A stretch of DNA of 64,000 bases from Paraescarpia echinospica (Eukaryota > Annelida > Polychaeta > Sabellida > Siboglinidae): positions 18,405,087-18,469,086 of the forward strand of contig CM034534.1 in NCBI GenBank assembly GCA_020002185.1, read 5' to 3'. Every line of letters starts with the position of its first letter. Position 1 is the first letter of the stretch. This document shows positions 39,801 through 51,800 of this stretch, one piece after another. Made by a program: the position numbers and the translations under genes. The notes under the pieces were generated by a model. The model was not told the origin of the DNA. It saw only the letters and a program-made list of their open reading frames with translations, and made no database searches.

Positions 39801-42800
39801 TGTAAATGAAGTTCGCTAGCAATCGCACGCGTTGCAATTTTGTTAGGGTGTCGGCATCTTGTCGTTCCGCCGCCAGTGTGTTGTACGTCAGTGTTCGAGC
39901 GAGTTTAGTTAACAGTGTCATCTGCTGAGCGCACTGACCTAGCTCTGTCATACGCATATGACAGTCTCTGCATCAGCCATTGTTGATCGAGGCTGTATTT
40001 AATAAAAAAAATTCAGTTTGGCCGACGTACGACTTGCTTCCACTCACGGATCATATTTGATGAACTTTGGAAATAGTACACTGTGTATCGCAACCTGTTA
40101 TTTGAATAATTATATAGTTGAACCATTATTACGACTGACCCATACGGACTTGGCAATCTTCCAAGTCATCGAACGTTAGCCGATCCAGATCGGTGACAAT
40201 TTTCAAAACTTGTAACTGGCTCTCCGGTAAATCTATGGTGGTGGTTGATAAACAGAATATTAATTAAATTTCAGAAGTATTGTATGTATGTAACATTTAT
40301 TTTAATCATAAATTGTGAGTTTTCGAAGCCGAATTATGCAAGATGCGCGGACGGTGTGCCAACCACCGTTGACATGTCGGCTTCCGCCAACTACGGTGGT
40401 CTGCGCACAACAACAACGTTACAGCGTAACTAAATCTATAAATTTATTCTTCCTGGTAAATGTAATTCGGGCACCGTTAAAACTGTTTTTATCATCATTG
40501 ATATAGTAATATAACATTTAGGAAAGATGTGCGTTTGTTTGCTAATAATCAATTGAATATTATCTTCGTTTGTAAAACACAGAACTTTGTTAATATTGAA
40601 GTTCATAGTGGTTGAACAAAATAATATCGGATTATATAGTTTATTATGATAACATTTCCTGGCTTTGCATTGGTCATGTTCATGGTGGTTGAGTGGCATC
40701 TTCAATGACAAACTGATGCCAACATTTTACAGCAGTGATATATATATATATATACCATATTACACATTAACAAATAACAAGGTAAACAATTGTCTCTTTC
40801 CTATCATTGTAATAATTATTTGTTATTAATAAAAGCGTTCATATCAGCATCACTAAAATATTGGTATACATCATGTAACGTGTCTACTTTTAATATTTGT
40901 GATGAATAATAATGATAATGAACCGGAAAATAACTGAGAATATAATTTTTTAATTTCAAAATTTGCAGATTAAATTGTCTTTGATCACAAGTCACTCAGA
41001 TATATACATGCAACGAAACAACAGAAACATTGTGTTGTTGTCATAAAAATAAGACAGACTTTTTACATTTTTTCCGAAGCTTCGATTTCACTTGACAACC
41101 ACTCGGACAAGTTAACATTTTGGCGGACAAGTAGATTTAAAAACTTACTTGTCCAGCGGACAAGTAAATATTCTGGCTTATTTCTATCGCTGCAAGTAGA
41201 TGGATTTTCACCAGTATTTTAACTGTTCATGTACATGGCAGTTTAGTAAAAATACTAAAGTAGCTCAGTAAAATTCCCACCAGAATTAATTTAGCCCTTG
41301 AGGGATCAGACTCATCTGATATATATATATATATTCATATTTTAGTGCATGAATCATTTATGTATGATAATGAAACAAACTGTATGTTTAATGAAAGCAT
41401 GCATCTACTTTACTTGTGGTAAGATCATCAACAAACTTGACTTTGACCAATAGATCAGGTAATTTGTAAACATTTAAATGTTACATAGTATGTTATTATG
41501 CTACTTTCCAATTTCTCTGAATATTAAGTGAATCCAGTCTAAAATAATTTAGTGGTTGATTTGATTAAAATAATCGAAACTTTAAAACACATTTACCAAA
41601 ATAAGCAAACAGAAAGCATGTCGTCTTCTTTGTCACATCCTAAGTGTTCATGAGTACTGCCCTGGCTATTCAAAATATTGTTGTAAGCTCTTTCCACTCC
41701 CCGTTTCATTTGCCATCCTCCTCCGCCTTTCTTAAATCCCTCTCTCATGCAGTCGGCTTCCCATCCTTTGAAATTGCGGTCTACCTCCTTTTCTTCACGC
41801 GGCTGTTTTATGCCTGTCTGCAAGGATTTTGTTTAGAAAAGCATGCAGTGGTGAAGTTTTCAGTATAGGTGTCAACATAAATGTCAAAGATTCACCACGT
41901 CAAGAATCAAGACGCAGACACCGTCTATTTACGGTCTTTGTTAAAGTAGTTTTGTTTTTATTTCTCACTTACGGTATGATGCAACCTTCAACTGTATCAC
42001 ATTTTTTCCCTTTCTTTGTGCTCATTAAAAGAATCATTCATGGACGTCAAATTGTAAATAATTTATATACCTGGACAAAATAAAAGTTTAGGACGCTTAA
42101 AAAGGCATTGGCACATGTGAATGTTTTTATCTCTTCTTGTAGTTGTTGTTTCTGTCTAGATACAGGCTGGTAAAGAGTAGTGCATATCAAATACCACCTT
42201 ATTTTATTTGCTCGTGTGAAACAATGAAAGCGCGTCAACAAATAGTAATAATAACACTTTATCTGACATGTTATTTACATATTAAGACATTTATATTAAC
42301 TGTATATTTCGACTGACTAACTCTTTTCAGCAGACTAGGTTTCACTACTGGCGTATGACATGGCCAGTCATGTGACACACCCACAATGTCATCAGTCCAC
42401 TGACAAAAGCTGAAAAGTCGCATGCCTGAAGAGTCGGCCAACATTCCAAGAGATTATAAACAATTATACATTATATTTATAAGATTAATGGAATTCCAAT
42501 ATTGGTATCATGTAAAACGAAAGAAACCAAGAAATTTGTCTGCCAAAATGTTAACTTGTCCGAGTGGTTGTCAAGTGAAATCGAAGCTTCGGAAAAAAGA
42601 AACCAAGAAACCAAAAAAAGCAATGTTAACACATAAAATAAAAACAATGTTACTACATTAAATTTGCTATTTATCACTACAGACAGTGGCATCATTTCTT
42701 TGTTTGATGTTGCGTGTCTTCAAGTGCTGCTGTGAGATAGATGATTTATGCTAGTTCACTGTCTTGCCTCCAGGTGAACCAGGCCGCGACGAAGGAAGTG

Positions 42801-45800
42801 TCAGTGGTCACATGTCCCGGCATCGCCGCTAGCCGCCTGGTGAGTGTTTTCTGTCACACTTCGTCATTTTCGTCATCGTCATTTCAATTATCGCAGCCAA
42901 TCAATATTTTGTATAATATCATACAGGATTTCATATGTGCAAATTTCCCATATAAAAAGGGCTTAAAATGGCATTGGCTTTATTAGATCATTTGTATCTA
43001 ATAAATCTAATACATGGAGGGGTGCTGTTGAATATTTTTTTGGGCGACATTTAGAATTCAGAAACCTCGATTTGTACCTCCTTGAGGCCCACCAAAAAAA
43101 CCACCTTTAGGCTCCCTATTAACCTCAGTTTGCACCTCTTGAGGCTTGTCAAATCCCCCCCCCCCCTATTATTCTGATGGCTATGAATACCACCAGTGCT
43201 TGTACTGGGACAATGACTGACAGTGCCTCTGTATCTGCCCTAGATCTACTCCCCCACAGGCCCACTCAACCGCGACTATGATGATGTGAGACGGTTCCAG
43301 GACGCCGGCACCAAGGGCATCAAGACGTGAGTCACAACCTCAGGTTTCTGGCCCTGAAATTTGGAACATGATAGAGAATGACAAACGGTCCTGAATAATG
43401 CAAATTTATGTGTGCATTTTGCTCTCGTGAAATTAATGTAAGAAGATGACCCATGTGAATGAAGAATCTCTGACGTACTTCAAGTCAAGTACTGGTTTCC
43501 CCTTTAGAGATGAAGTCATTTTCGCTGAAAGGTTCAGTCAAGTTTTGCGCCACATCTCATTAAATCATCATAGTTATGTTCAAATATTTGCAATGTTCTT
43601 TGCGTATTCTGCAATGATTACTTGTGTAATCTGTGTCGACTGTCAGTATTGCTCCATTTGTATGTTTTGTGAAATGGCTTCATGCTGTTTTGTGGAAGTT
43701 TTTCATTTATACGGATGAGTAGAGATCTTTAAATTGTTTCAGTCAGCGTCTGCTTTCTGTATCTTTATAGGTCAATGGAACCATAAAGTAAATGTGACAA
43801 TGATAAGTAGTTTTAGTACATAAAAAGCATTTTGATTAGGTGTCGGCAGCCAACATAGTTAGATTGATAGAGCGACTTTAGTGTTAGGTGCTAAAACGAC
43901 AACAACACTCATTTGAGGATGTTTGCCACAGATTTATATAACTCAGTTCAGTCCTACAAGATACACAGAGCATTGCAAACAGTGGTTATTACTGGAGCTA
44001 GTGTGTAAACTTGGAAAATTGGTATACTGAACTTTGTCGAAGGCCCTTTTGGGATCAAAACAACTGGAGATATTTATTTAAGTTAGTTTCACTATTATAA
44101 CTATAATCAATTTTTAAGAAACCCTGTTCTGACAGTTATGTTGCTTGCTGCGTGGAGCGCAGTGGCACGGTGGATAGAGCATCGGACTCTCAATCGAGAG
44201 AACCCGGGTTCAAATCCTGTCCTCCAGTTCACTCAGTTGTATGAATGAGTACCTGGCTATAGAGTCTAGACAGTGGTGGATATTAGAGTATTAATCTTTG
44301 TGCATTAATTGCAGCGTGGCTGAATGGTTCCTAGAGAAGTCGAGATGGTGTTTGGTTGCTCATGTCTACAAGGGAGTAAAGTGTAAAAGCACTTTGAGTA
44401 GTCCAAACGATGGGATAATGTGCTGTATAAGAACTTACCTTTACCTGTTTCAGGGCCCTTGCGGCAGGCTGTCGGGCCCCCCTGGTGGTTGTACAAGCCA
44501 GCGTGAAGCATGTGTTGTCTGCGAGAGTTGCCACACTCGCCGTGCTCACCGGCCTCTACACAGTAAGTACTGTACTAAGTGTCTACTAAGTATATACTAA
44601 TTTTATTCTAAGTATGCACTAAGTGCACTGGGGGAAGTCGGTTTTAAACTAAATTTGAACAAAGATCCCTATTCTAAATATTGTAACATTTATTTTACCA
44701 GCGTGATTGTTCATAGTTTAATTGAACAAAATATCCTGTGGCCACTAATGCCATCATCCGGTCTGTAAGCACGAGCAGTGACATCTTAAGCACTAGATTC
44801 TAGCAAGATGTTAATGATGCAGGTTTCTTCATGTGACTGAATTAACTAGTTTATACATGATACAATGAAGACTTTTCTGTTGCTCAGAGATTCACAGGAA
44901 ACGAAGCCAAGCAATATGTTAGAATAATAGGATTAAAAAGTCTAGACAGTTTGCCAGTTGTGAACAGCTAGATCTGTTCAATGTGGAGTTGAAAGAATTT
45001 AAAGTGTTTAAAATCTAAAATGTTACATGACATAGTTTCAAAAAAATAATTGAGAAATACTCATAAAAGATTACATTTCTCTAATTACAGTATCCTAACG
45101 TAATGTCCAGTACAATCTCAATATTTATGTTAAGAGTGACCGATTTGTGAGAGTGACCAAACTGTGCAAGGTAAATATATAGACACTGTGTATTTGACCC
45201 CGACTCTGCCGCTAGTCCTGATATTATCCTGACTTCCTTCTGCAGGCGCTTGAGGTGAGGGAAGCAAGTCCAGAGAAGGCAGCGAAGGTTGACCGTGTGG
45301 GAATATGGACTGACCCAACTGACCGTGACGCCAAGGCCACCATCATGTTCTTCACCAACACTGTGCTCTCCAGCATGGCCAGCGCCCAGTGAGTGGTCAA
45401 GGGGTCATGACCCACTTGAAATCTAACTATAATCGAGCTTGTGTATGCATGTGTGGGGGGAGTATGTTAACGTTTTCTTTCTAGACGATTTGCTTCTCGG
45501 GGGCCAAACTTTCAGACATTCATCTATGACCCTTCGGGAGAAAAGTAAAACCTTTATTTTTTGAAGTTCCTTCAAAATTAACCATTGGTTAAGGGTTCTT
45601 TCCGGTTTTAGAGTTTGTACCTTACGTTAAACAGACATAAATCAATCGTTCGTAACATGATGCATATTTTCTATGATCGTTCCAAGGACCGCTGACCACT
45701 TGGGATGTTTTATGGGATGTTTTACATATGCAAAAAAACTGTTCAAATTTACTTCATAACAAACATCATTTACATATACTTCGGGAAACAATATTCTGCA

Positions 45801-48800
45801 TGTATTGTCATCCAGAGGATGAGCATCTTTTGCAAAATTCCTCACAGGTGTTCGTACCAGACATTCAATAATATAATATGCCAGTTTTATTGTTCATTTT
45901 TACTAGATTACTGTATAAAGCTCACAATTAAATGTTTGTATAAATAATTAGAAATGTAAATCTGTAGTTATGCAATGTAATATATTATAGGTAAATGCAA
46001 AAATTCGAAATTGGTGTAATATGTTGAGTAACTACCTTTGATATTTAAGTAATTCTTGAAAGTTATGATCTTGCTTATTTTCAGCCAAGTGTATGCTGAT
46101 ATTGGCGGTTCAGACCCAGAAAGGATGGCTCCGCCCCGGGTTGCTGAGTACGTTGAGAATATCTTCAAGGACACATGCATTAAGGTATCACATGTTGTTG
46201 ATGATTGGCAGGAAAGGAAGATATGTTGGTAGAGTTTTTGAATTTGTTTATGTTTTCTGTCTCAAAAGTTGAAGTTTTTACAATATAAAGTTATTTTTTT
46301 TGCAATTTCAAAGGTTTGTCATATTTCTGATTGCAGCGTAATGGAAAGAAAATATTGTATGGCTAGAAACTAATTAAGATGTTCCAAGTTCGTAGTGGAA
46401 ATCCTTGAATTAGTTTAAAATGAGGGTCTTGGCAATGGCAAATCGCAATGGTAAACATTAACAGCATTCAGTTCTCTGTCACTAGAAATATTGAGTGGCG
46501 AACCATTCTCCACAGGACACCACTGCGAGAATATGTTTTAAAATCTCACAATGGTGAAAGCTCCAGCACCTGGTTTGTTCCTAGGGTGATGTAAGGTAGT
46601 GTATTATAATTAAGCTTAACAAACGTATTAACTGTCATCCTCAAAAGTAAGTTGTTTTTGGCATGGACTTATTTTTAACGGAAGCCTGTCAAAGCATTGA
46701 AATGGCTTGCAATTTTATAGTTATTCAAGCGTGCAAACCTTGTGATTTGATTTGCAGGTGCGAGTGGTGTCAGACCCAAAAGCCTTGAGCAAGGAGTACC
46801 CCCTTCTCATGGCCGTCAACCGAGCCACCAAGGGTATGTAATCATATCACCTGTCGCCAGCCACAAACCAACATATGCCCTTCCACCATGAAATGGGTCT
46901 CGCTGCATCAACACCATATCAGATAAAAAGTGAAAAGCACTTTGAGCAGTCCTAAGGACTAGACACTGCGCTATGTAAGAACTTCTCTAGACACTGCGCT
47001 ATGTAAGAACTTCTCTAGACACTGCGCTATGTAAGAACTTCTCTAGACGCTGCGCTATGTAAGGTATTCTCTTTACATTTTTATTTAGGCACTTCACTTG
47101 TATGTCTTGGTGTGTTACAGCCGTGGAGCGACAGACTGCTCGTGTTATCCATCTTGAGTACTTTGATACAGAACACCCTGTCGACACAACCCTCATGATT
47201 GTTGGAAAGGTACAGTATCTCCCTAACGGTAACTCGGATGCACTGTGAGTGCTCCTCTTACTCGGCTCCTCCTACCTTTAGCAGTGCATTTTAAAACGAA
47301 AAAGTTAGTGTGTGAAACATGTTCATGAAAATTTGATAACATAACCATACGTATTAACTTGGTCCTAGGTTGAACTATTCTGAGCAGGAACTCAAATAAT
47401 TTACTAAATTGTAACATAGCAAGTTCATTAAAAGGCATAACTAAATTTGTTATGTAAAATGTTATTTATTAATGTCCATGTGTATTGCGTTCAGGGTGTG
47501 ACCTACGACACCGGTGGTGCTGATATCAAGTACGGCGGTGCCATGGCTGGCATGCATCGTGATAAATGCGGCGCAGCATTTGTCGCCAGTTTGTTCAAGG
47601 TCAGTTGTAGCGATCGCACAAATGAATTGTTTAACCTGTATCATCCAGTGTTGTGCTGCGATACTCTGGTTTGAAATTTATCGAGGGGTAAATACGTAAA
47701 AAACAAATGCAGGGATGCATTAATACATACACAATGATGTCTTTGATGTGCTAAAATTATGTAGTCATGCGATTCATTTGACTATAGCATATTTAAATTC
47801 ATCCAGTGGGTTGAAGATTGAAATTGTTTTCTGCTCGAAATGGTCCCTTGTATGAAATGGTCCCTTGTATGAGATGGCCCCTTGCATGAAATTGTCCTTT
47901 ATATGAAATGGTCCATTGCATGAAATAGACCCTTATATGAAAAGGTTCCTTATATGAAATGGTCCCTTATATGAGATGGTCCCTTGTTGCAGTTGCTGGC
48001 CCACTGGAAGCCAAGGGGGCTCAAGGTTATAGGGGCAATGTCCATGGTACGCAACAGTGTCGGCTCAGGTGGGTCTTAGGGACCGTGTCAGAATAATACC
48101 AGTGTCATATATATAAATATTGTCAACTAATGTGACATCGAGAAAGTGTAACGAGTTAAAATAGTGTATGGTGTGTCAGTTTCAGTGTGATTTTTTTATT
48201 AATTTTATTCTATGCCGGTGTCGTGTATGAACTAAATGTTGTAAAATAATGTAACATCTAGAAAGGATAGGTTAGATTACAGTGAATGGTGTGTAAATTT
48301 GTTTTTTATATTGTATTAATAAGTGTGACTGAAAATAGAAAAGTGGGAGGAGATTACAAGGCAAGATTAGCGTTAAGAGAGTTTTCAAATGGGCAGGGGT
48401 GGACAACCGAGAGTTGGAGAGAATGGCAGAGGATTGCGATAGACAGAGACAATCATCGAGAACACATTATAGGAAGGCAGTCTGTTCATTTTTATTGCAA
48501 ACTATGTTTTACAATGTACGTATGCTAACATACTTACCTTCCAGATGTTTTCAAGAAGCTTACAGCTTTTGAATTCTACATTTCAGTGTTTACAAGAAAC
48601 ACTGAGTTGTCACTCCAGTCCCCGAATAGCGAGCTTGGATAATTCTGAAAAGGTCATGACCTTACAGGGATGTGATGCACATACATCTCATTACTAATCA
48701 AACCCGAGGCTATACCTACGGAAGCTGTGTGTGGCCGTGTAAATAAACTGAACATACAACCTCCCTCTAAGTGATGTTGAATCACAAGGGAAGGAAAAGT

Positions 48801-51800
48801 AACGATTTTACTAGGTTTATGATCACATTTATTGACGTTGTGTTCTCTAGAGGCATACGTCAGTGATGAGCTGTTCACATCGCGTGCTGGCGTGCGTGTG
48901 CGTATCGGCAACACGGACGCAGAGGGGCGCATGGCAATGGCTGATGTCCTCTGTGAGATGAAGGAACGGGTAAGAGATTTGTTACTGTGTTACATTGTCA
49001 CAGTGTTTGAGTGTTACATTGTCACAGTGTTTGAGTGTTACATTGTTACATTGTCACGGTGTTTGAGGGTTACATTGTTGCTGTGTTACATTGTCGCTGT
49101 GTTACATTGCCACTGTGTTACGTTGTCACTGTGTTACGTTGTTACATTATCACTGTGTTACATTGTCACAGTGTTTGAGGGTTACATTGTCGCTTTGTTA
49201 CATTGTCGCTGTGTTACATTGTCACTGGTTTACATTGTTACTGTGTTACATTGTCACTTTGTTACATTATCACCTTGTTACTTTATCACCTGGTTACTTT
49301 TTCACTGTGTTACATTATCACCTTGTTACATTGTCGCTGTGTTACATTGTCGTTGTGTTACATTATCACCTTGTTACATTGTCGCTGTATTACATTGTCA
49401 CAGTATTTCATCATTATCAGAAAACACAAAAGTAGTTTTATTCACAGTTATATAGTTAGATATTTGCAGTGCCACCTATTGAAATTGTAGAGTGACTAGT
49501 GACTCACAGATGGCGCCACTGAATGGATGTATTATAAAAGTTATGCTGACCTTATTTTGTTGCTCCATGGGTGGGTGAAAACTTGTTACTGTTCCACAAA
49601 AAGATCATGTGTCATTACATTCGTAAACAACTTTTAGATCACTAACAAGACAGACATAAAATGCTAGATAGCTGTTATTCATACTTTGCCTGAATACATA
49701 TCTTGGCCAAAAAGTAGAATGAAGTAATTTTAAGCACAATAGATGGATGATCAGTTCAGTGGTTAATTGGTTTAATTACTACCAACACATCAACATGTAC
49801 AAGGTTTCATGATCATCGTTCAATGAGCAGCTGAAATATTGACGAGAAATGCATTTCCAAAACAATTTCCTTGAATTCTGAATATCGATATCACGAGACT
49901 GAAACAAATCAAATTCTGTGTCATCCGTTTGCTAAAGTAATCTTATACTTAAAGCATTTTCATGTTTGTGCTCTGAAAAAATAGTGAATTCTAACAAACT
50001 TCTGTAACACATGTGTTCATGTACATTTATTGAGTAGTTTTTGAGTCTTGCGTTTTTGTTCCAGGCCCTCAACGAGAAGAACCCTGCCCTCTTCACTGTC
50101 GCCACTCTCACAGGTCATGTGATCCGTTGCTATGGCGAGAACTACGGCGTACGTTATACATATGATATACATACGTTATACACCTACATATAACATCTAG
50201 CTACAGCTCTTCTTATTTACAACGTTGTGTAACTATATATATATATATATACACATATATATATATACAGACTGTTCATATATGTTAATTGCATTTACTG
50301 TAGTTAATCTTTTTATTTTCTGAATAACTGTGGACATCTGAGTGTCTTCATATGGAGTTTACTTAGCAACAAAACTATTTTCTCATAGATTGCTGCACGT
50401 TTGTGGTTTCATTTTATACTAGTGTGACGAACACAATATAATAACGTACTTTATAACAAAAATGCCCGTGAAGCAAATCTCTACTAAAACACAGCCATAC
50501 CCTGTCAACATTTAATGGTGCAAGTGTGGGATGTGGTGAGTGATCATTCTCAGTTTCGACCCTGCGGATGTGGAACACTCTTCCATAAGAATTAAAGACA
50601 GTTATAGTGCTAGCCACATTCAAGCGACTTTAAACCTCATCCGTGTAGCATTCAACATATAGCCAAGTGTGGGTACTTGTGTTTTTAAGTAATTTATTAT
50701 TATTTAACTACATGGTAACTTATTTATGTCTTACGATGCTCATATTGTATCACGTTTTAATTAATGTTGTCTCCATTTACCACATAGTCTTATTTGCCTA
50801 TGCGTTTTGCACCACGGTTTTAGCAATTTATTATCACTTATTTAACTAGCTAGTTGTAGCATTCACGTATTAATGTATCTTAGTGCTTTTGAATGGACTT
50901 TTGTCTAGATTTATGGCACTCTACAAGTTGACTTATTATGTTATTAATATTTTGCCAAATTCGAGGTGTGCTGTAGAATGGCAGATATTAGAGATGAGAA
51001 AATCTGATGTCTTGATACCGGTACTCATGATGAGAGATGTGTTCACCTGGCGGTGTTGTGGTTGCAGGCTGTGGTGGCCAATGGTCCAGCGCAGAAGGCC
51101 GGAGTGGTCAACAGACTGCTCGGGGCCAGTGAAGTGTCCGGAGACCCACTCGAACACTCCAAGCTAAGACGGGAGGTAAGTGACAGTCATCAGTGATTGA
51201 CATCTGTCAATCAGTGATGGAAAGTAAATCGATAATGTTACCAGCCATTGAGTGAAACATGTCTTATTGCATGTTGACACTGTTGGGGATATGAGAACTG
51301 GGATCGGTGGGTGATGTCTTGGCAATCATGTCACGAATCTTGCAGCTATGGCTGCAGTTTTTTAAGCCATTATTTATCGCCCAAAGTCACAATTCCCACA
51401 GCACTGGTGGTTGGAACTAATACAAAATGCCTTGTTTTTTCTGGACTTTGTGTATGCAAGAAACCACCTCTTACTTAGACGTGCTTCAGGTTGAGACTGC
51501 AGTTACAAATCATCACTGTACGATAAAACGCAATGCATTAAATGTATAGATGCCACGGGCTGTTTGATAACTTTCCTGTGGTGATTAGAGTGAACAGTTA
51601 CTTACAATTTTGTCCGATAAATTGAAACATTATGGATTGTTACATCACCGTCACTGATATGACACATTGTAGTTGCGTGTTCTGCGTTCGCTATAAAAAT
51701 ATGTCTCAAAAACCTGGTTGCCTTGTTTTAATTTGAGTCAAATAACTTTATTGCAAGTTTGCAGACGTCCTTTGTTCCCAGTGACAGATATATCTGACTA

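Noticed and set aside
44155..44228. Functional tRNA-Glu gene
   Set aside because: Anticodon stem mismatched and continuous with a SINE body and tail.
46930..47066. CRISPR-like array of 28-bp repeats
   Set aside because: Repeats are head-to-tail without spacers in an animal intron, and derive from a SINE tail.
48340..48520. LINE C-terminal peptide (TTESWREWQRIAIDRDNHRE)
   Set aside because: Faintly similar to LINE tails but no supporting motif or neighbouring frame.
48970..49455. Frame encoding repeated CYIVTV/CHCVTLS peptides after exon 12
   Set aside because: It is the 16-bp minisatellite past a good donor; the true next exon is at 50065.
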